Position numbers and translations under genes: made by a program. The notes beneath the pieces are model-generated. The model did no database searches. It saw nothing but the letters and a program-made list of their open reading frames with translations, and was not told the DNA's origin. Shown here piece by piece: positions 11,145 through 22,890 of a stretch of 64,000 nt of DNA (its first letter is position 1; every line of letters starts with the position of its first letter). The stretch comes from Cyrtodaria siliqua (Eukaryota; Mollusca; Bivalvia; Adapedonta; Hiatellidae), in the NCBI GenBank assembly GCA_037043455.1, contig JAWPHD010005549.1:97010-161009 (forward strand). The letters are read 5' to 3'.

Positions 11145-11790
11145 TAAGCGTTGAGTTGGTTCTTATTTCTTTCACAGTTAAACGAAACAGGACACATACA
11201 TTTGTAAATCCTTCTGTATAATCACATTTATTATTGATGATTTCATCATCATATCTTCAAAGTCCCGATAAAAAGCATATAACGTCATCCGTTTTAACTG
11301 AATAGGAAAATAAAATCTGTATATCAATTCCAGTTTCATTAAATGTTTGATTGTAAATATTGTCAATTTGTTAAGCTGTAGTATTTGCCTTGATCACACG
11401 TTATCTCATCAAACTTCCATCATAACCGTTTAGATTGTACCTGAAACGCGAGAAAGGATTTAACGTTGTTTCTTTTATTCATGGCAACGTTGAGTTTCAA
11501 CGACGAAAACAAATTGCAAATTCTTATGAGGTTAAGCTGAATGTGAGCGATGGATGTAATTGAAAGGTCGAAAGTTTCAGGAACTTATTTTATAGCGTTC
11601 GCCTATGGAAAAATACTATAGCTTATAAACTAAAAGCATAATATGATATACACTAATAACTACAACAATCCATCATGTTAGCGGTTGATGTATATGTAGA
11701 TATGCAATTCAGTATATTTCAAATTCCAAGTGCAAACTGTAATATAAAATAAACTTAAAACTGTGCCGAATAAAAGTAGGTATACAAGTT
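11145..11790. other. No gene recognised
   Basis: AT-rich, no supported feature. Confidence 0.3.
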
Positions 11791-11792
11791 GA

Positions 11793-11912
11793 AAAAAGTG
11801 TAAAAGGAGACGTCTGGAAATCGTCTAACACGACAAATACAAAACAGTATTGCAGTCTCGGTATGATGATTCATGAACGGTAGTGAAAATTACTTGCTAC
11901 CGTTCAAATTAG
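11793..11912 (+). mobile_element. Family T solo terminal repeat
   Basis: A single terminal segment: 'aaaaggagacgtctggaaat', 'tattgcagtctcggtatgat' and the hairpin 'gaacggtag'...'ctaccgttc' (about 11876-11909). No interior follows, as expected from recombination between the two direct repeats of a full element or from truncation. Confidence 0.6.
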
Positions 11913-12510
11913 ATATAAAATTCGCTGAAACCAGTCAACCAAAAACACTTGCAGAAACCAAAACATTAGTATTGCAAATACTTATGTTGGTACATATATC
12001 TTGACATGATCCACCATTTGAGATAAAATAAGTACATCTTTAGACACACAATAATTAACATATACTATATAACAACTGTTTTTTTCTGAAACTTCCATAA
12101 CATATTCATACAGAACATATATGTATATAAATTTTCACATATTGATATTTTTACCGATATCATGCAAAATGTGTATATTCATTTCCGATAAATATGTAAC
12201 TCACTATTTGTTTTTCTTATTGTGTCAAATGTTTTCCAATGTACCAAGTCTCTTATTTTAAATAAAAGTATAACACTAATAATATGATGTTACTCTGCAA
12301 ACAGATTACTGGAGAAAGGAAATGTTTAAAGACACATTTCCCAGCTGATTGTAGTCGTTGAAAAGTCATGGATAGCATGCTTTTTAACTGCTTACTTCTC
12401 GCTGACTGATTACCACAGAGACATTATATTGAGGCCCCATCACAGTTTTTTCTTTTCATTTACTATTACCTTAGTTTTTGATATAAAATATATTGTAACT
12501 AAAAACACTA
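11913..12510. other. No gene recognised
   Basis: AT-rich, no supported feature. Confidence 0.3.
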
Positions 12511-12514
12511 GATT

Positions 12515-12720
12515 GTTTATTATGGGGGAGCATATAGTCGCAGCTTTTTCCGTCCGTCCGTGTGTGCGTCCGTACGTCACACTTTTTGTCCGGAGCATAA
12601 CTCAAAAAGTATGCTTGATTAAAATTTGTGTGAATGATTAGGACAATGAGACGGAGTGCAGTTAATAGGAACCGTAACTCTAGCTTCACTACCTTTTTAA
12701 TTATCTCCCTTTTTTGAAAA
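12515..12720 (+). repeat. Dispersed repeat with (CGTC)n core
   Basis: It starts 'gggggagcatatagtcgc', followed by 'ccgtccgtccgtgtgtgcgt', 'cggagcataactcaaaaa' and 'aattatctccctttttt'. This order is familiar from a high-copy dispersed repeat of marine invertebrates. Class uncertain. Confidence 0.45.
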
Positions 12721-13108
12721 ATCTTATCCGAAGCATAATAGAGTTCCATACGGATTCATTTAGAATAAGGAAGCACTCACACTAAACATTACTTTTTTCT
12801 GTGTAACTTTCGGGATGCATCCATCGGTTCTACCGATTCTCTTGTTGTTATTATTAATATCAGAAAAGAAACAACAACACACAAACTGGAAGTGATAATT
12901 TTACTGCACCATATATTAATATTAGTTCCACCTATGGCCCATATGAGGTTGTCCATACGGATTTGGTAACCACTGTCTACACTTGTATTTTTGCAGAAGA
13001 TTTTTTAAGATTTGTTAAATGAAACTGATAAGCCCAATTGCGGGGGCATTTATGACCTCAGGTGCACCATTCGAACAAACATATAATGATGCTTCACATA
13101 AACTTGGG

Positions 13109-13368
13109 GGTCGTCCGTGGTCGAGTGGTCTCAGACTTGAAATCACATGTCCCTCACCACTGTGGGTTCGATTCCCCATGGGGCCAGGACTGTTTAGTAT
13201 GTGAGTATCAAGCTATCCAGCTTGCTTGCGGAACGTCGGTGGTTCTACTCAGGTGCGCGCCCTTGCACGAAAAGATTCCCGGTTTGCACCTGGGGTCTTC
13301 CCCCACCAATAAAAAGCTGGAATGTCACCAAATGACCTTAGCTGTTGGTGTAACTATAACATCCAGTT
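13109..13368 (+). mobile_element. tRNA-Ser-derived SINE
   Basis: The 5' head has pol III A box 'tggtcgagtgg' (13118-13128) and B box 'ggttcgattcc' (13165-13175), with 'ttgaaatc' where a serine tRNA (UGA) has its anticodon arm. The body contains 'cggtggttctactcaggtgc', 'cacctggggtcttccc' and 'aaagctggaatgtcacc', a combination I recognise from widespread bivalve SINEs (MetaSINE/RUDI-like, from memory). No clear simple-repeat tail or target duplication was identified. Confidence 0.7.
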
Positions 13369-13412
13369 TAATGAATTCATATAAGATTTGGTTGAATTCC
13401 GAATTGAATTGA

Positions 13413-13765
13413 ATGTTGTTTAACGGCATATCAACACAGTATAGGTTATTTAGAGCCGCCCCAGAGAGAGGGGAAGGATACATAGGAATCCGGGAACCTG
13501 CCCTACTCTTATTATCAAATAGATTCCTATGTTCTTTAACGTGCTCGGAGGATAGACCGATACACGGGACCGCTCGGTTTACGTCCTCATCCGACAGACG
13601 AGGCTAAGGTAAAGTTCCGACAAGCGGTTTCTGAGAAAAAGTCGTCAGAAGCAAAAGATAACGACGACGACGTTTGACGGACAGACAACGGACGGACGAC
13701 GGACGAAAAGTGATACCAAAACATCACATTGAGCCTTCGGCTCAGGTGATCAAAAACACTGACAG
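13413..13765 (+). repeat. Dispersed bivalve-type repeat
   Basis: It starts 'gtttaacggcatatcaacac', has 'gagccgccccagagagaggg' and 'cgtcctcatccgacagacga', then a short-period 'gacggacagacaacggacgg' tract, and ends 'gagccttcggctcaggtgat'. The end contains a perfect 'gagcc...ggctc' hairpin. Open frames here are by-products of the repeat. Confidence 0.5.
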
Positions 13766-14404
13766 ATGACAACGATTTTTGAATTTTGAAGTCCCGATGA
13801 GTTTCCTGCATTTGAGATTTACTAAAACATGGCAGAGAAGTAACTGATAATAGAGTATATTGTTCTAAAAATACAAAAACTATTAATTGTTAACACGGGT
13901 CTTTTTTAAGAAAATCCATCTATACATAGTTGTTTTAACATATATACAAGTGCACATAAAATGCAAAACGGTTATCATTTTTACTACATTATTATACACT
14001 CTTTATGGGACGGGCGGGCCTCATCCTTTGACAAAAAACTAATAATCTCAATTTCCTTGTGCAAATGTATATTTCTAACTGCGATTTACAGTTACCTATA
14101 GAAATTCTCTCCCCCCCCCCCCCCCCCCCCCCCCCCCAAATACAATAGGCTCGAAATGTGTCTTTAATCATGTATCATGCATTTTATGTATTTGTTTTTA
14201 AATATTTTCAAATATGTACATACTGAAAAAAGATAAGTTTAGCTTAATGAAATAGAATGCTATTTTATAATGTGAAGAATTATAAAACATTTGCATGACG
14301 TAGGGAGATCTTCTCTTTCACTAATTAGTTGTGATCCAATGTAAGTATCTTAGTTATCTCCCATTTAACAACATAACGCGTTAACTAATTGTAATAATAA
14401 AAAA
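13766..14404. other. No gene; 27-base poly(C) run at 14111-14137
   Basis: An uninterrupted run of 27 C lies in otherwise AT-rich DNA. Nothing else recognised. Confidence 0.6.
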
Positions 14405-14725
14405 AGAGTATGAAAGGAAGAAATTTAAAAATCGACGAACACGATAAATATAAAGCAGAACTCAATATTTAAAATGTCAATAGTACAGAAATGTGGACCA
14501 TCCCGAAGATGGTATTCAATGAGGTATTTTCATACCAGTCCAAATTGCTAACAAAATGATTTGCCCTAAACGAGAAAACAATGGGCGAAATAAACAGAAT
14601 GGAGTAGATGTTACGAAGCTTGCGTATCACAAGTAACAGTCAAAAGACTAAATTAAAAAGCAGGCCACATATCCTAAGGGTGATTAAATAATGCTCAGAA
14701 TCTTTAACTCCTGGAATAACACAAA
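14405..14725 (+). mobile_element. Family T element, internally deleted
   Basis: It starts with the terminal-repeat edge 'tatgaaaggaagaaatttaa', skips the hairpin, and continues with interior blocks 'gaccatcccgaagatgg', 'gccctaaacgagaaaaca' and 'gactaaattaaaaagcaggc' to 'agaatctttaa'. The right terminal repeat is missing. Confidence 0.6.
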
Positions 14726-14928
14726 CATATTATCATCTCTACTTCTATGTCACCAGATAAGTTCCAGATTAAAACTGCTTGTGCATAATTTATAATTACC
14801 TGAACGATTAAAATTACACTACGACTACTGCATGAGCAAGTCATTTTGAAGTTAATTTAGTAATTGTATTCTTTTTGCAAAATGCAACAAAAGCTTTTGT
14901 TTAGTTCATGTGTAACATACACCTTTTG

Positions 14929-15293
14929 TCAGATTGCATTACGAATTGCGTGAGCTGTGGCTAGAATGAGCAAATATTTTGAAAGAACGTTTGTTCTGCC
15001 TTTACTTGGTGGTAAGCACCGTTTGTACGTGTATCCAGCCTCCTCTCTACACACGTGATCTGCCTCACAGCAGTCGATTGGTTGAGAGCATACGGCCCAG
15101 AATGGAGAACAGCACAGATAAAGTTCACCACATGATAGTCCGTCATCGCATTGATAGCTGAAAAAACACGGCATTTTTAATGGTGATTTCTGACACCGTG
15201 GTTTTGTCCCGTCGTGGAGTTTTGTACAACGTTCGCTGCAGCATTCCGCATCAATTCCACAGTTCTCGTTAGACCATTTACAGTTTGGTTTAT
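14929..15293 (-). CDS. Cysteine-rich, two-knot secreted-type exon
   Basis: Role unknown; the layout suggests a secreted, disulfide-rich protein. The minus-strand exon starts at 15293, just after a good 3' splice site ('cactttttcag'), in phase 1, and runs to a TAA-class stop at 14929. It holds 16 cysteines. The first six follow C-x6-C-x5-CC-x3-C-x10-C ('CKWSNENCGIDAECC' onward), and the last six follow C-x6-C-x5-CC-x5-C-x10-C ('CSPFWAVCSQPIDCC' onward), a repeated inhibitor-knot-like spacing. A linker with four cysteines ('CFFSYQCDDGLSCGELYLC') joins them. The last ~23 residues have no cysteine. The only in-frame Met lies upstream of the splice site, inside intron sequence, so a 5' exon is needed. 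Knot-like spacing occurs in toxins, protease inhibitors and signalling antagonists, so no activity is claimed. No AATAAA was found within 500 bases downstream; a weak donor ('caagtaaag') near 15002 leaves a third exon possible. Confidence 0.6.
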
Positions 15294-15309
15294 CTGAAAA
15301 AGTGAACAC

Positions 15310-15828
15310 AATATTATAAAACCGGCATCTTTACTAGTTTATTACATTTACGAACAGTTTTATCAAACGAGTTCATTATCGCTTTCCAAACTATCACAAG
15401 GGTATCCCTTTTAAAACCGGCGAATGATGTAATAATGACATAAGAAATGAATATGAGAGAATATTTGTGCAATACAAAATAAACATGAAATTAAAAATGT
15501 GTCTATGGACAAGAATGCCCTCGAGGTAACTGTAAGTTAAAATAAAGCCATAACTCAATCTAAGGTCAATTTACCGGAAAAGTGAACAGTGACGATATGG
15601 GCATTTAGACTTCATGCTGATACTTCAAACAGTATTCAGGAGGAGTAATCCGGACAAGAAAGTTTGATATACGTACAAAAGTGTGACGTACATACGCAAG
15701 TGTTACGTACGTACGGACAAATTGAGTCAATTGTTTAGAACAGAGCGACGATATACGCGTACCTAGAAACCCCGGTAGTCCCTTTTGCCACTGACCTAAG
15801 GCGGACCCCTGTTCTCAACCCTTATATA
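15310..15828. other. No gene; likely intron of the cysteine-rich gene
   Basis: AT-rich, no feature recognised apart from the splice site bordering the exon. Confidence 0.35.
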
Positions 15829-16862
15829 TAGATACAAAATCGAACCGGAAAAAGTAGCATTCAAGGATGACAGTCAGCAACAAACGCACACAGAAACAAA
15901 GAGCAACTTTAAAGATGAATAAAAGGCCAAATAATACATCAGATATACAAAAGGGTTGACAATAGGGCTACCGCCTTCGAATGGTCAGTGGCATAAAAGG
16001 CCGCAGGGGGTTTAAACCAGTTTCTAGGGTGCAGCAAACATCTCACTTACCCTACTGTCATCCCAATAAAACGGGACACTGTAAATAAAGTAGTTCCCGC
16101 CATGAACTATTCACTAACCAAATACGTAGCATTAATAGGTAATATAAGTAAATCACAAAGATGTTCGTGTATATATAAATACAAAAAAACAATAGCCTAG
16201 TAAGCCAACAAGACGGTACTCAATGACTTGGCAGAGGCCAGAGCACGACAAGTGTAGACTGCAGACAAGCATCAAACGTCATCTTCCTTTTGGGCTTTAG
16301 ATAGACGTCCACGTACAGCCTGACCGGTCATCGCACAATTAAACTAGAAAGCATCGTGGCGTACTGTAAATGGGTCCATCACCAAGCATGCAGTACGTTG
16401 CAAAATGATAGGGTCATAACCTCTTTTGATAAACCTTTAAATTTAACAAATATAGTAGGAAAGTATAGTATGAAAGTGATCATGACCAAGGATCTTACGA
16501 GGTTTTAAAACACGTCACCTTAGATAGTCCTTGTCGCAAAATAGTTCTTAAGTTACTTTTATATTTGGAAAGAAGATCAGGTTTAAGATAATAACATTTT
16601 GCAAAGGTGTTACGAAGTTTATGGTTACGGTAGCCCTGATGGAGTAGCTTTTTAGTTATACGACTAAGTTGAGACACATAAATCCCATATGAAGTTGTTC
16701 GGGTAACATCCGATCTAAATGGGGATAATTAACAATATCAAAATAAAAAGCATCTCTCTTGTCATATATTTTGCTAGTTATTTTCAATGGAGAGATGTAA
16801 ATCGAGAAAAGAAGCTTTAGTATCAGCAATATTAGCTTTGTTAAGAAGTTGACCAATACTTT
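15829..16862 (-). pseudogene. Family P: RT C-terminal part plus type I tail
   Basis: On the minus strand, 16856-16690 reads 'SKIYDKRDAFYFDIVNYPHL' (thumb-side RT block). Then 16677-16497 reads 'LLHQGYRNHKLRNTFAKCYY' and 'LLSKYKSNLRTILRQGLSK'. The coding end lies near 16300 and the 3' UTR and tail run to 15829 ('tgaatgctactttttcc' end). It is one of four copies here where RT and tail are contiguous. It sits within the proposed intron of the cysteine-rich gene, same strand. Stops and frameshifts make it non-functional. Confidence 0.75.
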
Positions 16863-17038
16863 CGATTATCTATCTCAACAGTTGGGCTTTCCAATAAATA
16901 GATAACAGTGTAATATTGATATTGCATTTTTGTTTTTAGTTCTACAAACATAAATTAATGAAAGCCATCTGCGCATAATGAATTCTATCTCACGACCAGA
17001 ATTCAGTGATTTGATAAATAAGTAAATACAGCGAGTAC

Positions 17039-17111
17039 CTACATATACTACGGAGATAATGAATAGAGAGGCGAGATGTAAATAATGATGAGGGAAAACA
17101 GAAGTAATCAT
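17039..17111 (-). CDS. Possible signal-peptide exon for the cysteine-rich gene
   Basis: An ATG at 17111 opens a short frame with a hydrophobic core 'LASLFIISVVYV'. It is followed by a candidate donor ('gtag|gtactc') that would end the exon at 17039 in phase 1. This phase matches the phase-1 acceptor at 15293, and a phase-1 intron just after a signal peptide is common in small secreted cysteine-rich proteins. The implied intron (15294-17038) contains a minus-strand family P copy. The ATG context is weak (T at -3) and the donor matches consensus only partly. Only the reading phase and the hydrophobic core support it. Confidence 0.35.
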
Positions 17112-18010
17112 GGACTCCTTTTCGCTCTTCTAAATTTATTGCTTTGGTTAATTATCCTGCTCAGAAGATATAGTTACATGTTCATTAATAATCGTTAATA
17201 AGGTAATCATGTTTCCCAAGGATATCAATGCTAATTAAATGAGTCTAACAGAATTTATATATTCTAAGGAGTTTAGCTAACGCTAGCTTGAGTCTTCCGT
17301 TTCAAAAACTTTCTTTGATAATATTGTCACCGACAAACTGAAACGACAAATGTAATAAGTTCTATTTTAAGTTGAGCGCTCAAACTTGATAGATTGTATT
17401 TGTTTCAAATGGTTCAAACAGATAAGCAAATAAAGTATATTTGTTATTTTATATGTAATATATATAGTTTGTATACAGTCAATATTTGATATAACCATAT
17501 GCGTATATATTTTTAAATGGAATAAAGATATGCCCATTACACATGGTTTCGTAATTCTAATTATATCCATTAAAATAAAAAGACAGAAGTTATATGATAT
17601 TATTTTTGTCTAAAATTAAAAGTTATAAAATGTCAAATTTTAAATGGTATTATACCATTAAATGCGCAACTGAGACTTACTATACATACTAAAGACACAT
17701 GACAGTAGATGGACTAGAGACATAATTTATTCTCGCCGTGAAGTATTGGACTCCTAGGCGAAAGTAGAATATAATTTGATAGGTTAGCGACACATAACAT
17801 TGAGGCAATTGTTGATATTAAAGTCAATGCAGTTGTCGTATGATACCGGCATTAAGTTGGTTCATATATCAAAAACAAATCACAGAGGACCTGAGTCGAA
17901 TTTCGATAAACCGACCCAATCTCGTCCGTTCGATGTCAGCAGATCCCTCATAGACAAGTCAGCATCCTTCAATAAAACTAACATTTCTTGCAGTCTCGAC
18001 AACAACAAAA
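17112..18010. other. No gene recognised
   Basis: AT-rich upstream flank of the possible signal-peptide exon; no TATA box or promoter could be defended. Confidence 0.3.
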
Positions 18011-18011
18011 G

Positions 18012-18262
18012 TTAATGGATGACAGTAGGGTAAGTGTGAGGTTTGGTGCACCCTAGAACCGGTTTAAACCCCCAGTGGCCTACTTTGCCACTGACCGTTC
18101 CAAGGCGGTAGCCCTATTGTCAACCCTTTAGTGTTTGTGATGTCGTTTGCATTTATTATTGCTTTTGCCTTCTTGTTTGTCTGTTTGCGTGTTTATTTCT
18201 GTGTTTTGTGGTTGACTGTCCTCCTTGAATGCTACTTTCCCTGTCCGATCTTTTATATTTCT
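18012..18262 (+). mobile_element. Family P type I tail only
   Basis: It starts abruptly at 'gatgacagtagggtaagtgt' and runs to 'ccctgtccgatcttttatat'. Severe 5' truncation. This is one of the best-preserved tails and shows 'gaccgttccaaggcggtagc' intact. Confidence 0.75.
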
Positions 18263-18551
18263 TTCTTGGGTGCACAAAATCTCACTATTACCGTACTTTC
18301 AGCACAATAAAACGACACAGTATACTTAAATCCTTGTAATACGATATCCTCTAAATTAATAATCGTGTTTGAGACTGGCATCCCTAGATGTCATCGACCT
18401 TGCTTCAAACATTTTTGTCATATATTCACCATTATCCCGTTATTTATTCCTATCCTAAATATTGCACCACATAAACGAATCTTTTCCAATAAACTCCCTC
18501 TAGGGATTTTGCAAACTACGTTCGCTGTAATAAAAATATTTATGCTGGTAA

Positions 18552-19095
18552 GTAATGAATAATTATCTAAATGGGGATAATTAACAATTTCAAAATTAAA
18601 ATCATCTCCCTTTAATAGATTTTACTAATTATTTCGCCATTTTTTACAGAGATAACGTCATAGCCCCCATTATCGTGGTAAATCGTGGTGAAATGTGAAC
18701 AGCGCTACAACCATTCATAATTGTTTTGATTTCAATGACCTCTGAATTCGGTAATATATCATTTTTGATTACATTGACAATATTGTCCCCCGTGAATCAC
18801 TTTTTACCGGATGTGGTGAACTATTCCGATTGGGTCGGAAGATTCCATTATTGATAGAGGGTCCCCATATTCGTGGCAATTTAGAAAATGTTCTAATTGA
18901 GATATTTTAAGAGTAAACCATGTTGTGAAGTTATGTAAATCAAGGAAAGAAGATTCAGTATAAAAATTGTTAGCTTTGTTGAGTTGCTGTTCCATTGGAT
19001 AGATATTATTAACCATAGTAGAAAAGAAATAATTGTCAGTGTTTAAAATATCTTTCAAATAATGAGAGGTTTTCAGTTCTGATTTCTGTAATATT
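18552..19095 (-). pseudogene. Family P RT core fragment
   Basis: Minus-strand 19095-18880 reads 'HYLKDILNTDNYFFSTMVNN' (equivalent to the catalytic YLDD block, here YLKD, so one Asp is lost), then 'EQQLNKANNFYTESSFLDLH'. After an unrelated segment at about 18650-18830, 18640-18552 reads the 'FNFEIVNYPHLD' block. No tail follows. The altered YxDD motif and the interruption show it is dead. Confidence 0.65.
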
Positions 19096-19484
19096 AGTAT
19101 GAGAGCTGCCATATCTCTGTCAGTTATTATTTGTGGGTTGTCGTTAATACTGTCTGTTTATGTGTATTGACATCAACGTTGTTTTTATTTAATCTTATTA
19201 AAGGGTTCCGAATAACGCAGTCGGTTCACTTCATATCATTGCAACCCGGGGCCGATTCATCTCATGGCGTTGTGAGTGGGTGTTTTAATAAACGTGTTTA
19301 TTGCTTTTCGTTTTAGACGGATTCTAACAAGTTTTGTCGTTTCACGATTAAGCTTCTAGATACTTAGTCCTGTCGCAATCAGTTTACGCTTAATGACGTG
19401 AGAGGTTCTTTCATAGGTGTCAGCTTTAATACCAGTTCTATGGCGAATAATAATAAGAACAAATCACAATGCTTTTAAATAAAT

Positions 19485-19775
19485 GATATATAGGGTCCTA
19501 TAGAAACCACAGCGTCCGAACACAATGGCATCGTAGGTCCGCACTGTACTGCAAACAAGGACTAGAAACTACAATGAAAGAGACAAAAAACAACAGAAAG
19601 GGTGGTGAAGACAGGGTTACCGACTTGGAACGGTCAGTAGGCACAATCCTCGCTATTATCCTGTCTTCAGCGCCCAAATAGACAAGACAGTGTAAACAAA
19701 ACTACATACCATCAAAAGGTATCATCTAACAATAAAGTCCACATCCAGAGAAATTAACTAAAGTTACACATACAA
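19485..19775 (-). mobile_element. Family P tail, type II
   Basis: Type II markers on the minus strand: 'ttctctggatgtggacttta', 'cttgtctatttgggcgctga', 'ccgttccaagtcggtaaccc', then an extension ending 'ggtttctataggacc'. The same extension appears at 44.5-44.7 kb and as an insertion at 55.26-55.39 kb. Confidence 0.65.
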
Positions 19776-20282
19776 AATAATAAACATCTCAGGATGTATC
19801 CAGAATCGTACTGAACAACCATAGTAGTTGCAGCTAAAGAGAAAACCAATCTAGGGTACGACCAGAAAACCCGAACACAGACAAGGTGCTTGAAATAAAT
19901 AAGTGTGTAACTTGAAACGCTATGAGGACATTAGTCTATAAAATGTTAGATCATAATCAGCAATTTGTAATAGAACATAATTATAAGTGTTCTCTCTTTA
20001 TGAGTTGCTTCAGGAAATTTCGCTTATTTATCGTGCGCCCACTAGAGACCAATTACTGTAATTGTTGTGAAAGTGTTATTTATTTGCAAATAAACATGTT
20101 GTTCTCTTGCTCTGCAATCATCATATATCTAGAAAATATTCATGACTCTGAGAAAAGGTAGGCACAAAAGTCGAACAAGAAATGTAATATTCGCAAGATA
20201 CAATCAACCAATAATACGCAAACAAAACAAACAAACGTTACAAGGATAAAAATATAAGAAGCAAATTTTGACTTCACACATA
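19776..20282. other. No gene recognised
   Basis: Unassigned. A 79-codon frame at 19922-20161 has no recognisable feature. Confidence 0.3.
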
Positions 20283-20645
20283 TACACAGTTTGACATAAG
20301 GGGCACCGCCTTCGAACGGTCAGTGGCATTTATGACGCTGTGGTTTTAAATCAAACTGCGGGATACACCAAACCCGCCAGCGGATATTTCTTTATTTATG
20401 GTTTATTTATGCTGTAAAATCTTGTTTTATTTATTACACTAGGGTAAGCGTGAGGTTTGGTGTACCCTAGATTCTGGTTTAACTGCTTCAAGGCGGTAGC
20501 TCTATTGCTGTTTATGTTAGGGATGTCACATACCTTGATTGCCTTTTATTTAGTCATGCAATGTTGTTTTTTTCAATGTTTGGTTGACTGTGGTCTTTGA
20601 ATCCTTCATTTCCTGTTCGACTTGTATATCTATTTTTAGAAACTA
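20283..20645. mobile_element. Two family P tail fragments, head to head
   Basis: A minus-strand type I fragment (20283-20390, 'accgccttcgaacggtcagt') is followed by a plus-strand type I tail (20435-20645, 'agggtaagcgtgaggtttgg' to 'cctgttcgacttgtatatct'). Confidence 0.65.
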
Positions 20646-20849
20646 ACCACTAATACATTAAGGGCAGATTTAATGGTGGACTTGCAAATACATACTTGCA
20701 ACAACAATACCGCTTCTACCCTGCGCCTTGAATAAACTAACAGATATTTCCTCAAAATAGGTATTCCAAGAAAAGTTATCGAAACGTTTGAGCCGTTATT
20801 AAACGTTATGATAAAGGTTTAAGACGTACACATGGTTTTTACTTACAAT

Positions 20850-20945
20850 GTCTTTTCAATTTGAGCGCTGAAGATAGGATAATAACGAGGTTGTGTACAC
20901 GTACACTCTATTTAAGCTAACCAGTAGGTCTTGTGCTGTGATTTG
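20850..20945 (+). mobile_element. Family P tail fragment, type II
   Basis: It contains 'tttgagcgctgaagatagga', 'taacgaggttgtgtacac' and 'taagctaaccagtaggtct'. Both ends are truncated. Confidence 0.55.
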
Positions 20946-21329
20946 GATTGATCATTATGTAGAATATTTAGAGAATAAATGGTGTTAAAAGACGCATATA
21001 CGAATTTCAATATACTATTCTGTGCGAATTAAGTGCCAATTAGCATTTATTAAAGATAATAAACCTTCTCGTATCAAAAGAATAATATTCGAAAACTGAC
21101 CGGCGGTTACAATGGTGTCCACAATTATACTCAAGTGTCTAATTCTAGATCACAAGAAACGTAAATCAAAATCCTATTAAAACGGTATTTTGAATATTTG
21201 GACCATGTTTTATGGTCTCAGGCAGCTGATATGACTACTAATGTATGTCGTCATATGACATGAAGGTCATGTCACAACATAATAGTGATACACCGGGGGA
21301 GGCTCCATGCCTTTGTATCGGTAAAGTGA

Positions 21330-21838
21330 TACCCTATGCTTGATCCAGAATATCAGGGATCTAGAAATACCATCGGGAGTGATGATGGACTCATACAAAG
21401 TATCAGCCTTATTTACAAGCATCTCAGTCACACGGACAAGATCTAGGTTAAGAGGTACCTGATTACCATCAGGAACGAAGCTAGTCTGATACGACGTATC
21501 AAATTTGTTTACAAGCATCTCAGTCACACAGAAAATATCAATGGTTAGGAGGTTCTATCTGGAATGAAGTTGGTCTCATACGACGTATCAACCTTGTTTA
21601 CAAGCATCGCAGTCACACAGACAAGATCAATGGTTAGAATTACCACCCGGATCGAAGCTGGTCCTATACGATGTATCACTTTTGTTGGAAAGCATCTCAG
21701 TGACACAGACACGATCTAGGTTTTAGAGGTACCATCCAGAGTGATTTTGGTCTCATACGACACATCAGCTTTGATTACAAGAATCTCAGTGACACTGAAG
21801 GAACGAAGTTGGTCTGGATTAGGGTTGGTAGGAAGACA
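21330..21838 (-). repeat. ~90-bp minisatellite with coding-like minus frame
   Basis: Five to six diverged units, each holding 'atctcagtcacac' (starts near 21420, 21515, 21607, 21694, 21783) and 'acgacgtatca'. The minus strand of two units translates without stops as 'VTEMLVNKFDTSYQTSFVPD' and 'VTEMLVNKADTLYESIITPD' in 21527-21267. Unit length near 30 codons could reflect a repeat-protein origin, but later units lose the frame. Confidence 0.65.
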
Positions 21839-21849
21839 CACAGAAAAGA

Positions 21850-22765
21850 CCAATGGTTTTAATTTGTTGATATGGCTAATTATCCCCAATTAGATGGGGA
21901 TGTGCCCCCGAGCAACTTCTAATGGTGTATATGTGTCTTTTTTCTAGAGTTTGTACTCGAGTAGTTGAGGACTTTAATATTCGTAATCTTTGTATAACTA
22001 AATTCTATTATCGTAACGCTGATCTTCTTTCCAAATATAAAAGTAATTTAAGAACTCTTCTGTCACAACCTGACTTCTAGGGTGACGTGATTTACAAACT
22101 TCGTAGGATCACTTTCATAATATCTTTGTTAAACTTGTTAAAAGGTTTATCAAAAGAGGTTATGACCCTATCATTTTGCAACGCACTGCAGGCTTGGTTA
22201 GGGACCCATTTACAGTTCGCCACTATGCTTTGCTCTTTAATTGAGCGATGAACGGATAGGATGTGTAACTATGATGACGTCTAGCTAAAGCCCAAAAGGA
22301 CTGTGACGTTTGATGTTTCTCTGCAATCGTGTATTGTCGTTCTCTATATTGTTTATTCTCGTGTTGCTCTGGCTTTGAGTCATGTGTGGCTTTTTAGGGT
22401 ATTTTTGTTTTGTATTTATATGTACACGAGCATCTTTGTGTTTACCTCTTTATTCTATTAATTCTGCCTTGTTGGTTAGAGAATATTTCATGGCGGGGAT
22501 TTCTTTATTTACACTGTCCCGTGTTATGGGTAAGTTTGAGGTTTGGTGCACCCTAGATCCTGGTTTAAATCCCCAGCGGCCTTTATTGCCACTGACCGTT
22601 CCACGGCGGTAGTCCTATTGTCAACACTTTTTTGTGTTTGAGACGTCATATGCCTTTATTCCTTATTAACTTTGCCATTCGTGTTTGTCTTTTTGCGTGT
22701 TTTGGGGTTAACTGTGTTCTGTGAAGGCTGCATTTCCTGTTCGAATTTTATACCCATAATTAGAA
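21850..22765 (+). pseudogene. Family P: RT C-terminal part plus type I tail
   Basis: It begins inside RT at 'gatatggctaattatcccca' (block equivalent to 'DIVNYPHLDGDVP'), then has the 'KFYYRNADLLSKYKSNLRTL' type block (about 22000-22050), the C-terminal coding end near 22290, UTR and full tail to 22765 ('cctgttcgaattttatac'). It interrupts the ~90-bp minisatellite, which resumes at 22766, so it inserted after that array formed. Confidence 0.75.
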
Positions 22766-22890
22766 GTACCACCAGGAAAGAAGCTGGTCGCATCTCAGTC
22801 CCACAGACAAACTGAAGGGATTAGAGAAACGAAGTTGGTCTCATCCGGCGTATCAGTTTTGTTTACAAGGATCTCAGTCACACAGGCAAC
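22766..22890 (-). repeat. ~90-bp minisatellite, continuation
   Basis: It contains 'aaacgaagttggtctcatcc', 'gcgtatcag' and 'atctcagtcacacaggc', the same units as at 21.3-21.8 kb, on the far side of the family P insertion. Confidence 0.65.

Noticed and set aside
13109..13185. Functional tRNA-Ser gene
   Set aside because: Stems are incomplete, the long variable arm is not formed, and a SINE body follows.
13019..13607. Three plus frames of 61-116 codons
   Set aside because: They lie across the tRNA-derived SINE and a dispersed repeat, whose features explain the sequence.
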